Positions 1 to 9,796 of a stretch of DNA of 64,000 nucleotides are shown here, piece by piece. Source of the stretch: Streptomyces sp. DG1A-41. Lineage in GTDB: Bacteria > Actinomycetota > Actinomycetes > Streptomycetales > Streptomycetaceae. Each line of letters opens with the position of its first letter. Position 1 is the stretch's first letter. Made by a program: the position numbers and the translations under genes. Location of the stretch: contig NZ_CP146350.1 of the NCBI RefSeq assembly GCF_037055355.1, positions 2,193,001 through 2,257,000 of the forward strand. The letters run 5' to 3'. Below the pieces are notes generated by a model. That model did not search any database and had not been told where the DNA came from. It saw only the letters and a program-made list of their open reading frames with translations.

Positions 1-558
1 CCCCTCTGGTACGACCAGCTCGGCCACGTCCAGCCCCGCACCGGCAACCGCTCCCCCAACAACGCCCCGCGCGGCGTCTACCGCACCGCGGACGGCACCT
101 GGGTCGCCGTCTCGACGTCGGCCCAGTCGGTCGCGGAACGCGTGATGCGTCTGGTGGGCCGCCCGGAACTGATCGACGAGCCGTGGTTCGCCACGGGCGC
201 CGACCGCGCCCGCCACGCCGACGTCCTGGACGAGGCGGTCGGCTCCTGGATCGCCGCACGCACCCGCACGGACGTTCTGTCGGCCTTCGAGAAGGCCGAG
301 GCGGCCGTTGCCCCCGTCCAGGACATCCGGGACGTGATGGCGGACCCGCAGTACCAGGCCCTGAACACCATCACCACCGTCGACGACCCGGAACTGGGCC
401 CCCTGCGCATGCAGAACGTCCTCTTCCGGCTCTCCGCCACGCCCGGCGCGATCCGCTGGGCCGGCCGCCCCCACGGCGCGGACACCGACGAGGTCCTCAC
501 CGAACTGGGCCTGTCCCCGGCCGACCTCACGGCGCTGCGCGCGGAGGGCGCCCTGTGA
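1..558 (+). CDS. CoA-transferase family III (CaiB/BaiF), C-terminal part
   Basis: The reading frame is open from the first base of the window to TGA at 556-558, so only the last 185 residues are seen. The visible part includes the NAPRGVY-T-DG-WVAVS stretch (residues 20-38 of the fragment) and the VGRPEL segment, both typical of the CaiB/BaiF fold of formyl-CoA- and acyl-CoA-transferases, which move CoA between carboxylic acids. The catalytic aspartate would lie upstream, outside the window. Its stop overlaps the GTG of the CitE-like gene (GTGA), so the two are probably translationally coupled, suggesting a small acyl-CoA or organic-acid catabolic operon. The substrate cannot be told. Confidence 0.85.
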   Translation, partial: PLWYDQLGHVQPRTGNRSPNNAPRGVYRTADGTWVAVSTSAQSVAERVMRLVGRPELIDEPWFATGADRARHADVLDEAVGSWIAARTRTDVLSAFEKAEAAVAPVQDIRDVMADPQYQALNTITTVDDPELGPLRMQNVLFRLSATPGAIRWAGRPHGADTDEVLTELGLSPADLTALRAEGAL

Positions 559-1379
559 CTGCGGCGTTCCCGCTCACCTGGCTCTACGCCCCGGGCGACC
601 GCCCCCACGTGGTGGCCAAGGCCCTCACCTCCGGCGCCGACATCGTCGTCGTCGACCTGGAGGACGCGGTCGCCCCCGACCGGAAGGCGTACGCCCGTGC
701 CGCCACCGCCGAGCTGCTCGCCGAGCTGCCGCCGGTGCCGGTCCACGTCCGCGTCAACGCCCTGGACAGCCCCTGGGCCGGACTGGACCTCGCCGCCGTG
801 GCCCCGGCTCCCGGCCTCTGCGCCCTGCGGCTCCCCAAGATCACCTCGCCCGCCGAGGTCGTCCGGATCGCCCAGCACGCCGTGCCCACCGGGCTGCCCC
901 TGTACGCCCTCCTGGAGACGGCCCTCGGCGTGGAACAGGCGTACGCCGTCGCCACGGCCCACCCGTCCCTGCGGGGCATCGCGCTCGGGGAGGCGGATCT
1001 ACGGGCCGACCTGGGCGTATGTGAGGACGCGGGGCTCGACTGGTCCCGCTCCCGGGTGATCGTGGCCGCCCGGGCCGCGGGTCTGCCGCCGCCGGCGCAG
1101 TCGGTCCACCCGGACGTCCGCGACGTGGAGGGGCTGGCCGCCTCCTGTGCCCATGGCCGCGCCCTGGGCTTTCTGGGCCGGGCCGCGATCCACCCCCGCC
1201 AGCTCCCGGTCATCGAGCGGGCCTTCCTCCCCACGGAGGAGGAGATCGAGCAAGCGGAGACGATCGTCAAGGCTGCTGCTGCGGAGCAGGGCGGCCAGGC
1301 CCTCCTGGACGGCCGCTTCATCGACACGGCCGTGGCGACGGCGGCCCAGCGCACCCTGTTCCTGGCACGCCGCCGCTGA
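555..1379 (+). CDS. CitE-like HpcH/HpaI aldolase/lyase
   Basis: A 274-residue protein of the citrate lyase beta-subunit/malyl-CoA lyase superfamily, a TIM barrel that cleaves or hydrolyses 3-hydroxyacyl-CoA thioesters with Mg2+. Visible signatures are DLEDAV (34-39), the conserved Arg in HVRVN (about 66), LRLPK (91-95), the acidic residue in LLETALG (E121) and GEADLRADLG (145-154). The GTG start at 555 was chosen because it overlaps the stop of the upstream CoA-transferase and is followed at once by the conserved N-terminal strand. Stand-alone CitE homologues without lyase alpha/gamma subunits act on malyl-CoA or related esters, so calling this citrate lyase would be over-annotation. A strong terminator follows. 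Confidence 0.85.
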   Translation: MTAAFPLTWLYAPGDRPHVVAKALTSGADIVVVDLEDAVAPDRKAYARAATAELLAELPPVPVHVRVNALDSPWAGLDLAAVAPAPGLCALRLPKITSPAEVVRIAQHAVPTGLPLYALLETALGVEQAYAVATAHPSLRGIALGEADLRADLGVCEDAGLDWSRSRVIVAARAAGLPPPAQSVHPDVRDVEGLAASCAHGRALGFLGRAAIHPRQLPVIERAFLPTEEEIEQAETIVKAAAAEQGGQALLDGRFIDTAVATAAQRTLFLARRR

Positions 1380-1400
1380 CACCGCCCATCCCGGAAAACG

Positions 1401-1434
1401 CCGAGGGCGCCCGGCGATCTTCGGGCGCCCTCGG
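1401..1434. terminator. Bidirectional terminator between the CitE-like gene and lgt
   Basis: A perfect 12-bp inverted repeat, CCGAGGGCGCCC (1401-1412) and GGGCGCCCTCGG (1423-1434), with a 10-nt loop. It sits between two convergent genes and can serve both strands. There is no T-tract, as is usual in Streptomyces. Confidence 0.8.
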
Positions 1435-1451
1435 TCGCATACGGCAGACGA

Positions 1452-2384
1452 TCAGGTCTTCTTCGCCGATCCGGCCTCGTCACCGGCCTCGCTCTCGGCC
1501 CCGTCCTCGCCGGACTCCGCCTCGTCCTCGGCCGCGGAGTCCCCGCCGGTCTCACCATCGGAGGTCTCCGCACCCGGTTCCACCACGGCCTCCCGGCCCG
1601 GCCGCTTCTTCGCCGAGATCACGAGGTACGTGACCGCGAGCAGGAAGACGAGCATCGCGGTCCACACGTTCAGCCGGAGGCCCAGGATGTGGTGGGCGTC
1701 GTCGACACGCATGTACTCGATCCACGCCCGGCCCGTGCAGTACGCGGCGACGTACAGCGCGAACGCCCGGCCGTGTCCCAGCCCGAAGCGCCGGTCCGCC
1801 CAGATGACCAGGACCGCGACGCCGATGCACCACAGCGACTCGTACAGGAACGTCGGGTGGTACGTGCCCGGCACCCGCCCGTCCGCGGAGGACGTGATCT
1901 CCAGGGCCCACGGCAGGTCGGTGGGCTTGCCGTAGAGCTCCTGGTTGAACCAGTTGCCCCAGCGGCCGATCGCCTGCGCGAGGGCGATACCGGGGGCGAT
2001 GGCGTCGGCGTACGCGGGCAGCGGGATGCCCCGGCGCCGGCAGCCGATCCACGCGCCCACCGCGCCGAGTGCGATCGCGCCCCAGATGCCGAGGCCGCCC
2101 TCCCAGATCTTGAAGGCGTCCACCCAGTCACGGCCCTCGCTGAAGTACAGCTCGTAGTCCGTGATCACGTGGTAGAGCCTGCTGCTGACGAGGCCGAAGG
2201 GCACGGCCCAGACAGCGATGTCGGCCACCGTGCCGGCCCGCCCGCCCCGGGCGATCCAGCGCTTGTTGCCGAGCCAGACGGCAACGAAGACGCCGATGAT
2301 GATGCAGAACGCGTAGCCGCGCAGCGGAATGGGGCCGAGATACAGCACCCCGCGTGACGGGCTGGGAATGAAGGCAAGTTCCAT
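1452..2384 (-). CDS. lgt: Prolipoprotein diacylglyceryl transferase
   Basis: A 310-residue integral membrane enzyme that transfers diacylglycerol from phosphatidylglycerol to the lipobox cysteine of prolipoproteins, the first step of lipoprotein maturation. The Lgt signature G-R-W-G-N-W-F-N-Q-E lies at 140-149 and several hydrophobic helices are visible. Start ATG at 2384 gives the expected N-terminus with the RGYAF segment at about 22-26. The last ~45 residues form an acidic, Glu/Asp/Ser-rich tail (about 265-310), an extension beyond the core seen in actinobacterial Lgt. It lies downstream of the DsbA-like gene. The second enzyme of the pathway, LspA, is encoded at 39339-39995. Confidence 0.95.
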   Translation of the reverse strand: MELAFIPSPSRGVLYLGPIPLRGYAFCIIIGVFVAVWLGNKRWIARGGRAGTVADIAVWAVPFGLVSSRLYHVITDYELYFSEGRDWVDAFKIWEGGLGIWGAIALGAVGAWIGCRRRGIPLPAYADAIAPGIALAQAIGRWGNWFNQELYGKPTDLPWALEITSSADGRVPGTYHPTFLYESLWCIGVAVLVIWADRRFGLGHGRAFALYVAAYCTGRAWIEYMRVDDAHHILGLRLNVWTAMLVFLLAVTYLVISAKKRPGREAVVEPGAETSDGETGGDSAAEDEAESGEDGAESEAGDEAGSAKKT

Positions 2385-2468
2385 GGCAAGGTCGACGCTA
2401 CCGTGCCGGACCGGGGCCGCGGCGGGCAGCCCGGCTACGGGTCCATAACAGGGAGGTGAGAAAAGCCC

Positions 2469-3245
2469 TTACCCCTTGTTCTGCTCCTGCACCATCTGCT
2501 TGAGCTTCGCCGGGGTCATCGTCCGGTCCTGGTAGATGTTCTTGCCGTCGAACAGCACGGTCGGCGTGCCCGAGAAGCCGCCCTTGTCGAAGGCCTGGTG
2601 GGACTTGGCGACCCACGCGTTGTGCGTGCCGTCCTCGACGCACTTGCGGAAGGCGGGGGTGTCCAGGCCGTCGACCTTGCCGGCCAGCTCGATCAGCTTG
2701 TCGGTCCTGGCATAGGCGTCGTCGGCCTCCGGGGGCTGGTTGTCGAAGAGCACGTCGTGGTACGCGGGGAACTTCCCGGCGTCCTGAGCGCAGGCCGCGG
2801 CGTTGGCGGCGTTGCGGGAGCCGCTGCCGCGCATGTTGCCGTCGATGAGGGTGACCAGGTGGTACTCCACCTTCAACTGGCCCGCGTTCGTCAGCTCGTG
2901 GATCACCGGCCGGTACGCCGTCTCGAAGGACTTGCAGGCCGGGCAGCGGAAGTCCTCCCACACCGTGAGCGTGGACTTGGCGCTGTCCTTGCCGACCGGG
3001 ATGGCCAGGCCGTCCTTGCCCTGTGCTCCCGAGGGCGCCACGACCGGGCCGGTCGCCTCGCTGTCGTCGTCCTTCCCGGCGTTGGCGGCGACGACGCCGA
3101 TCACCGCCGCGAGTCCCAGGACGGCCACAACGGCCCCGCCCACGATCATTGCGCGCCGGCGCTTCTCCGAGGCCTTCTGCTTCTCGCGCTCCTCCGCCAG
3201 CCGCTCACGGGCGGTGCGCTTTCCCTCACGGTTCTTCTCGCTCAC
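2469..3245 (-). CDS. Membrane-anchored DsbA-like thioredoxin-fold protein
   Basis: A 258-residue protein. The N-terminus is a charged Lys/Arg/Glu-rich stretch (1-32), followed by one transmembrane helix (about 33-55) and then an extracytoplasmic DsbA/DSBA-like thioredoxin domain with the redox motif CPAC (101-104). A cis-Pro region occurs near the C-terminus (SGTPTV). It probably oxidises or isomerises thiols of exported proteins. GTG 3245 is preferred over the farther upstream start at 3404 because the conserved charged N-terminus begins here. The protein at 31483-32301 has the same architecture with CPVC. The gene precedes lgt, and both act on envelope proteins. Confidence 0.85.
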   Translation of the reverse strand: MSEKNREGKRTARERLAEEREKQKASEKRRRAMIVGGAVVAVLGLAAVIGVVAANAGKDDDSEATGPVVAPSGAQGKDGLAIPVGKDSAKSTLTVWEDFRCPACKSFETAYRPVIHELTNAGQLKVEYHLVTLIDGNMRGSGSRNAANAAACAQDAGKFPAYHDVLFDNQPPEADDAYARTDKLIELAGKVDGLDTPAFRKCVEDGTHNAWVAKSHQAFDKGGFSGTPTVLFDGKNIYQDRTMTPAKLKQMVQEQNKG

Positions 3246-3261
3246 ACCCCGGAAACGAACC

Positions 3262-3282
3262 GGGAGGCGCAATGCGCCTCCC
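3262..3282 (-). terminator. Hairpin downstream of trpA
   Basis: A perfect 9-bp stem GGGAGGCGC (3262-3270) and GCGCCTCCC (3274-3282) with a 3-nt loop. It lies 60 nt beyond the trpA stop and just upstream of the dsbA-like start, so it probably ends the trp transcript. Confidence 0.6.
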
Positions 3283-3342
3283 CGGCCCCAGGTCCACCCG
3301 TACGGGGGACCTGTATGGCATCCGGCTTTCTCGCCTGGCTTC

Positions 3343-4179
3343 TTACGCCTGTCCGCGCACGCCCTTCGCCAGACCGGCCGCCAGGGTGCGGACGGCCTCG
3401 ACACCGGCCGCGTCGTCCGGGGCGTCCAGCATGGCCTTGACGAAGGCCGAGCCGACGATCACGCCGTCGGCGAAGCCGGCGACCTCGGCGGCCTGGGTGG
3501 CGTTGGAGACGCCGAGACCGACGCAGACCGGCAGGTCCGTACCGGTGGCCCGGGTGCGTTGCACCAGGTCCTCGGCCTGCGAGCTGACCGACTCACGCGT
3601 GCCGGTGACGCCCATGAGGGAGGCGGCGTAGACGAAGCCGCTGCCCGCCGCGGTGATCTGTGCGAGCCGCTCGTCCTTGCTGCTGGGCGCGACGACGAAG
3701 ACGGTGGCGAGGCCGTGCTTCTCGGCGTGCTCCCTCCACAGCCCCGACTCCTGCACGGGCAGGTCGGGCAGGATGCACCCGGCGCCGCCCGCCTCGGCGA
3801 GCTCGGCGGTGAACCGCTCGACGCCGTAGCGGTCGATGGGGTTCCAGTACGTCATGACGAGGACCGGCTTGCCGGTCGCCGCGTGGGCCTCGCGGACCGT
3901 GCGCATCACGTCGGCGATCTTCACGCCGCCGCGCAGGGCGATGTCGTCGGCGGTCTGGATGACGGGCCCGTCGAGGACGGGGTCGCTGTGCGGCAGACCG
4001 ACCTCGACGACGTCGGCGCCGCCGTCCAGAACGGCCTTGATCGCCTCGATGCCACCGTCCACGGTCGGGAACCCGGCCGGGAGGTAGGCGATGAGGGCGG
4101 ACCGGCCCTCGGACTTCGCCGCGGCGAGGGTGTCGCTCAACAGCTGGCCCCTCTGACTGTTCAAAGCAGCGCCGCTCAC
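3343..4179 (-). CDS. trpA: Tryptophan synthase alpha subunit
   Basis: A 278-residue TIM-barrel subunit that cleaves indole-3-glycerol phosphate to indole and glyceraldehyde-3-phosphate, passing indole to TrpB. The catalytic acids are seen as E59 (in [10 protein letters not shown]) and D70 (in LDGPVIQ). The GTG start at 4179 overlaps the TGA of trpB (GTGA), so alpha and beta are translationally coupled, as expected for a 1:1 complex. Unlike trpB, the frame is intact. A hairpin follows the stop. Confidence 0.95.
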   Translation of the reverse strand: MSGAALNSQRGQLLSDTLAAAKSEGRSALIAYLPAGFPTVDGGIEAIKAVLDGGADVVEVGLPHSDPVLDGPVIQTADDIALRGGVKIADVMRTVREAHAATGKPVLVMTYWNPIDRYGVERFTAELAEAGGAGCILPDLPVQESGLWREHAEKHGLATVFVVAPSSKDERLAQITAAGSGFVYAASLMGVTGTRESVSSQAEDLVQRTRATGTDLPVCVGLGVSNATQAAEVAGFADGVIVGSAFVKAMLDAPDDAAGVEAVRTLAAGLAKGVRGQA

Positions 4180-5458
4180 TTGGCGTCCCCCTCGATCTCG
4201 GCGGTGTCGGTGTCCGCGTCGGCGGCGACCTCGGCGTCGGTGTCGTAGAGGCCGAAGTAGCGGGCGGCGGTGTCCATGTCCTTGTCGCCGCGGCCGGACA
4301 GGTTGACGACGATCAGCCCGTCCTTGCCCAGTTCCTTGCCGACCTCCAGGGCGCCGGCCAGCGCGTGGGCGCTCTCGATGGCCGGGATGATGCCCTCGGT
4401 GCGGGACAGCAGGCGCAGGGCCTGCATGGCCGCGTCGTCCGTGACCGCCCGGTACTCGCCGCGGCCGGTGTCCTTGAGGTAGGAGTGCTCGGGGCCGATG
4501 CCCGGGTAGTCCAGACCGGCCGAGATCGAGTACGGCTCGGTGATCTGGCCCTCGTCGTCCTGGAGGACGTAACTGCGGGAGCCGTGCAGGATGCCGGGCT
4601 CGCCGGCGGTCAGGGTCGCCGCGTGCTCGCCGGTGTCGACGCCGTGGCCGGGCTCGCAGCCGATGAGGCGGACGGACTCGTCCGGGATGAAGGCGTGGAA
4701 GAGGCCGATGGCGTTGGAGCCGCCGCCGACGCAGGCGACGGCGGCGTCGGGGAGCCGGCCCGCGCGCTCCAGGAGCTGGCGGCGGGTCTCCACGCCGATG
4801 ACCCGGTGGAAGTCGCGGACCATGGCCGGGAAGGGGTGGGGACCGGCGACCGTGCCGAAGAGGTAGTGCGTGTGGTCGACGTTGGCGACCCAGTCGCGGA
4901 ACGCCTCGTTGATCGCGTCCTTCAGCGTGCGGCTGCCGGACTTCACGGCGATGACCTCGGCGCCGAGCATGCGCATCCGGGCGACGTTGAGGGCCTGGCG
5001 CTGGGTGTCGATCTCGCCCATGTAGATGGTGCAGTCGAGGCCGAAGAGCGCGCAGGCCGTGGCCGTGGCGACGCCGTGCTGGCCGGCCTCGTCTCGGCGA
5101 TGACGCGGGTCTTGCCCATGCGCTTGGTGAGCAGGGCCTGGCCGAGGACGTTGTTGATCTTGTGGGAGCCGGTGTGGTTGAGGTCCTCGCGCTTGAGGAA
5201 GACGCGGCAGCCTCCGGCGTGCTGGGCGAAGCGGGGCACCTCCGTGAGCGCCGACGGGCGGCCGGTGTAGTTGACCAGGAGGTCGTCGAGTTCCCTGGCG
5301 AACTCCGGGTCGTGCTTGGCCTTGTCGTACTCGACGGCCACCTCGTCGACGGCGGCGACGAGGGCCTCCGGGATGAACTTGCCGCCGAATGCCCCGAAGT
5401 AGCCTTCGGGGTTGGGGGTTTGACCCTCGGGGTCGGGGATGAAGAACTGGCTGGGCAT
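4176..5458 (-). pseudogene. trpB: Tryptophan synthase beta subunit, frameshifted as read
   Basis: TrpB makes tryptophan from indole and serine with PLP. ATG 5458 is preceded by GAAGG. The first 123 codons read normally and carry the PLP lysine K100 in HTGSHK, ending ...VIAET. The family motif ETGAGQHG should follow. Instead the minus strand has only two bases (AG, 5089-5088) where the Gly codon should be, so the reading shifts. The remainder (GQHG, then MGEIDTQRQ to the stop at 4176) is intact in the other frame, with codon use and neighbours normal. Because sequence on both sides is fully conserved and trpA and trpC are intact, a one-base sequencing or assembly deletion is more likely than a real lesion. 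Confidence 0.9.
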
Positions 5459-5506
5459 GCGGAAACCTTCACGGTGAGTGTGTGTGGAATGCACTAATCG
5501 CCGTGG

Positions 5507-5605
5507 GGGCAGGGTTTGGCTGCTGGCTGCGGGCCGTATTCGGCTGGTCGCGCCCACGCGGCGGAGCCGCATATTCAGAACTGCCCCGCGCCCCTAAAGG
5601 GCGCG
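5507..5605. repeat. Streptomyces-type intergenic repeat with two hairpins
   Basis: The stretch between trpX and trpB resembles a repeat I remember in many Streptomyces intergenic regions: a GGCTGGTCGCGCCCACGCGG core followed by a GCCCCGCGCCCCTAAA tail. It holds a small hairpin GCGGC-GGA-GCCGC (5557-5569) and a second one, CGCGCCC (5587-5593) with GGGCGCG (5599-5605), whose loop contains the trpX stop codon. It could act as an attenuator or processing signal inside the trp transcript. The family assignment is from memory. Confidence 0.55.
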
Positions 5606-5749
5606 CTGCCATCGCATGCCGTTGACCTGGCCCGGCTCGTCACCGATGACGTAGCGAACCCGGCGGCCGTGTACGCGGCGCGCGGGGGCTCGGCAGCCGC
5701 GGGGGCGGCAGCCGCGCGCGAGGCGGGCGTACCGGTCCACGGTCGTCAT
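5594..5749 (-). CDS. trpX: Small trp-operon protein TrpX/TrpM
   Basis: A 51-codon ORF between trpC and trpB, on the same strand and beginning 34 nt after trpC. The product begins MTTVDRYARLARG, is rich in Arg and ends NGMRWQRAL. In S. coelicolor a small gene at this position is named trpX or trpM and has been linked to modulation of tryptophan synthesis. An in-frame ATG four codons upstream (5761) is also possible, and neither start has a clear ribosome-binding site. The stop codon and last residues fall in the hairpin of the intergenic repeat, so the C-terminal end may be shaped by that repeat. No known domain is recognised. Confidence 0.7.
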   Translation of the reverse strand: MTTVDRYARLARGCRPRGCRAPARRVHGRRVRYVIGDEPGQVNGMRWQRAL

Positions 5750-5783
5750 GGTGAGAGTCATCGGGGCAAAGCTTAGCGGGAGA

Positions 5784-6593
5784 TCAGCCCCGGCCGTGCC
5801 GGAGTGCGGGATGTTCGCCTGCCGCCACCAGGTCGGAGACCGCCGTCTTGGGGTCCTTGCCGGTGACGAGGGACTCGCCCACCAGGACCGCGTCGGCGCC
5901 GGCGTTGGCGTAGGCGATGAGGTCGTGCGGGCCGCGGACGCCGGACTCGGCGATCTTGATGATGTGCTCGGGGATCTCCGGTGCCACGCGCTCGAAGGTG
6001 CCGCGGTCCACCTCGAGAGTCTTGAGGTTGCGCGCGTTGACGCCGATCACGCGGGCGCCTGCGTCGACCGCGCGCTCGACCTCGTCCTCGTCGTGCACCT
6101 CGACGAGCGGCGTGAGCCCGATGGACTCGGCGCGCTCGACGAGGGACTCCAGGGCGGGCTGGTCGAGAGCGGCGACGATCAGCAGGGCGACGTCGGCGCC
6201 GTAGGCGCGGGCCTCCCACAGCTGGTACGACGTGACGATGAAGTCCTTGCGCAGGACCGGGATGTCCACGCGGGCGCGGACCGCCTCCAGGTCGGCGAGC
6301 GAGCCGCCGAAGCGGCGCTGTTCGGTGAGGACGGAGATGACGGCCGCGCCGCCCGCCTCGTAGTCCGCGGCGAGGCCGGCGGGGTCGGCGATCGCGGCCA
6401 GCGCGCCCTTGGAAGGGCTGGAGCGCTTGACCTCGCAGATGACCTTGACGCCGTCGCCGCGCAGTGCGGCCGCGCCGTCCTTGGCAGCGGGAGCCTTCGC
6501 CGCGCGCTCCTTGAGCTCGTCGAGGCTGACGCGCGCCTGCCGCTCCGCGAGGTCGGCACGGACTCCGTCGATGATCTCGTCGAGCACACTCAC
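5784..6593 (-). CDS. trpC: Indole-3-glycerol phosphate synthase
   Basis: A 269-residue TIM barrel that closes the indole ring of CdRP to form indole-3-glycerol phosphate. The catalytic and phosphate-binding residues are seen in [11 protein letters not shown] (53-63; E54, K56) and LRKDF (114-118; K116), with GINARNL-like GVNARNLKT and GESLVTG near the end. The start is GTG 6593, preceded by GGAAGGGGG about 10 nt upstream; upstream in-frame codons are not family-like. It is a monofunctional enzyme without a TrpF domain, and the TrpF reaction is supplied by PriA in the his operon. Confidence 0.95.
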   Translation of the reverse strand: MSVLDEIIDGVRADLAERQARVSLDELKERAAKAPAAKDGAAALRGDGVKVICEVKRSSPSKGALAAIADPAGLAADYEAGGAAVISVLTEQRRFGGSLADLEAVRARVDIPVLRKDFIVTSYQLWEARAYGADVALLIVAALDQPALESLVERAESIGLTPLVEVHDEDEVERAVDAGARVIGVNARNLKTLEVDRGTFERVAPEIPEHIIKIAESGVRGPHDLIAYANAGADAVLVGESLVTGKDPKTAVSDLVAAGEHPALRHGRG

Positions 6594-6731
6594 GCGAGCG
6601 GCCCCCTTCCAGACGGTTGACATTTCCAGCGAACAGCGGAAACAGATGGTCACTGCGATGGTATCCGGAGGAGGGCGCAGGCCTCGCATCCGGTTGACGG
6701 CGGTCCCACTACCTGGACATCCGCGAGTTGA

Positions 6732-7166
6732 TCAAGGGTGGAGCCAGCCACCGAAGGGCAGGTTCCGGACAACCGTGAAGACCAGCAGCAACGCGCCGAG
6801 GCTCCACACCAGCCCCGGACGGGGGTCGACCCGCATCGGACGATTGCGCACCGCGTGGACCACCCATACGGTCCACAGCACGGCGAAGGCCAGATAGCCG
6901 AGGACGGCGAGCGCGTTGGCGTGCAGTGCCGCCGGGAAGTCCCCGTGGACGAAGGCGTGCGCGCTGCGCAGTCCGCCGCAGCCGGGGCAGTAGAGGCCCG
7001 TGTAGTGCAGCAGCGGGCAGACGGGATAGTGGCCGGGTTCGTTGGGGTCGACCGCGCCCACGTAGGCGAAGGCGGCGGCGACGGCCGCGAGCACCCCGGC
7101 GGGGACGGCCAGGCGGCCCGGGACGCTAGGCGTCACCCTTCGGCTGTCGGCGTTCACGGTAGGCAT
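6732..7166 (-). CDS. DUF2752 small membrane protein
   Basis: A 144-residue protein with a hydrophobic N-terminal helix (about 15-35), then the DUF2752 core: CPLLHYTG-YCPGCGGLRSAH followed by HGDFPAALHANALA, and two more helices. The cysteines in CPLL and CPGCG are the conserved family residues. Function is unknown. ATG 7166 was chosen because it begins a short polar leader before the first helix. It lies within the trp gene block, between trpC and the HGxxPAAW gene. A hairpin at 7185-7224 separates it from that gene, so it may have its own promoter. Confidence 0.8.
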   Translation of the reverse strand: MPTVNADSRRVTPSVPGRLAVPAGVLAAVAAAFAYVGAVDPNEPGHYPVCPLLHYTGLYCPGCGGLRSAHAFVHGDFPAALHANALAVLGYLAFAVLWTVWVVHAVRNRPMRVDPRPGLVWSLGALLLVFTVVRNLPFGGWLHP

Positions 7167-7184
7167 TGTGCCCCGCACGCGCGT

Positions 7185-7224
7185 GAGAGGCGGCCCCGGC
7201 ACCCGAGTGCCGGCCGCCCCTCTC
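7185..7224 (-). terminator. Long hairpin after the HGxxPAAW gene
   Basis: The outer arms GAGAGG (7185-7190) and CCTCTC (7219-7224) and the inner arms GGCAC and GTGCC pair, with G/C-rich partly shifted pairing between. It lies between the stop at 7250 and the next start at 7166, consistent with partial termination inside the trp block. Confidence 0.6.
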
Positions 7225-7249
7225 GCGACAACGCGGTGCGCGCCGGGGA

Positions 7250-7501
7250 TCAGCCCTCGGCGCGCGCCGGCTCTCGGTCGCCCGTCATCCGGTGCGGCCG
7301 ATGCAGTTCCTTGGGCTGGCCGAGGCCCATCATCCGCATGATGCCGCCGACGACGCCGCCGAGCAGCACGACGACCATGCCGGCCCAGAAGCCCAGCGGC
7401 TGGTCCATCACCATGAACGCGCCCGCGACGCAGAAACCGATGAAGGCGATCGTGACACCGGTCCAGGCGGCCGGGGTGTGACCGTGGCTGCTGCCCGCCA
7501 T
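7250..7501 (-). CDS. HGxxPAAW family small membrane protein
   Basis: An 83-residue protein starting MAGSSHGHTPAAWTG, the motif that names this actinobacterial family. Two transmembrane helices follow (about 14-34 and 38-58), then a basic cytoplasmic-looking tail. The start ATG 7501 has a good GAGGAG site. Function is unknown. Conservation of this gene next to trpE/trpC in Streptomyces suggests a role tied to the trp block or simply stable synteny; the sequence does not decide. Confidence 0.8.
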   Translation of the reverse strand: MAGSSHGHTPAAWTGVTIAFIGFCVAGAFMVMDQPLGFWAGMVVVLLGGVVGGIMRMMGLGQPKELHRPHRMTGDREPARAEG

Positions 7502-7620
7502 TGCTTGCTCCTCGTTGCTGTGTGCGTGTCTGAGCAGGACGCTCGGGCCCATTGTCCCGCACGCGCGCGTGGACGGTGAGCGGGGGTACGCCTGGAGCAA
7601 GCCCCGCTCCCTCGTGTGGC

Positions 7621-8262
7621 TCAGGCTCCGGTCGGGTCCTCGCCCCGGTCCAGCGCCTTCCACAGCTCCTCGGGCCGGTCGGGGTCGACGACGGGGGCCT
7701 TGCGGCGCGGCTGGGGTGTGCCATCGCGCTCGTAGCGGCCGGACATCGCGGGCCACAGGCGGCCGTAGCGCAGGGCGAGCAGTCCGGCCAGGAGGAGCAG
7801 GACACCGCCGACGGCCGCGACGTACGGCCAAGCGGTGTGGCTGAGGGTGTCCACGGAGGCGGAGGTGTCGCCGGAGGCCTGGGCGGCCTGCTCGTCGAGC
7901 GCGGAGGCGTCGGAGGCGCCGAGCAGGGCGGCGGCGACGATGCCCGCGCCGGCGAGCGCCAGCAGCGCGGCCACGACGAGGCGGCCCGCCCGGCGGACGG
8001 CGAAGACGGCGACGAGCGCGGCGAGGCCCACTATGGCGAGCGCCGCGGGGACGCCCGTGACGTCGCTGCCCTTGGCGGTCAGGGGGAAGGCGCCGCCGGC
8101 CACCGTCGCGGTGCCCTCCGCCCAGCGCTGCCGGGTGGCGAGCAGCGCCACGGCCGCGCCGAGCGCGCCGCACAGCAGCGCGACGGCGAGGCTCAGGCGG
8201 CCGGCCCGGGCGGATTCGGAGGCTTCGGAACGGAAGGCAGGTGCGGCAGTCACGTACCCCAC
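7621..8262 (-). CDS. Trp-region conserved membrane protein (TIGR02234-like)
   Basis: A 213-residue protein with four predicted transmembrane helices (about 20-40, 72-90, 96-115 and 146-166), a conserved ATRQRW segment just after the first helix, and an acidic/basic C-terminal tail. This matches the actinobacterial membrane-protein family found beside tryptophan genes. There are two in-frame GTG starts, 8262 and 8253; 8253 is preceded by GGGG and could be the true one. It lies 41 nt after trpE on the same strand. No catalytic motif is seen, so the function is unknown; a transport or regulatory role in Trp metabolism is only inference from position. Confidence 0.8.
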   Translation of the reverse strand: MGYVTAAPAFRSEASESARAGRLSLAVALLCGALGAAVALLATRQRWAEGTATVAGGAFPLTAKGSDVTGVPAALAIVGLAALVAVFAVRRAGRLVVAALLALAGAGIVAAALLGASDASALDEQAAQASGDTSASVDTLSHTAWPYVAAVGGVLLLLAGLLALRYGRLWPAMSGRYERDGTPQPRRKAPVVDPDRPEELWKALDRGEDPTGA

Positions 8263-8303
8263 TATCGCCCGAACCCCGGGCGAACCGTCAGCCGGGGTTC
8301 ATC

Positions 8304-9785
<1,482 letters not shown>

Positions 9786-9796
9786 GGCGGCTGACC

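Noticed and set aside
3246..3404. Longer N-terminus for the DsbA-like protein from an upstream start at 3404
   Set aside because: The added 53 residues run through the trpA terminator and are not family-like; GTG 3245 starts the conserved charged segment.
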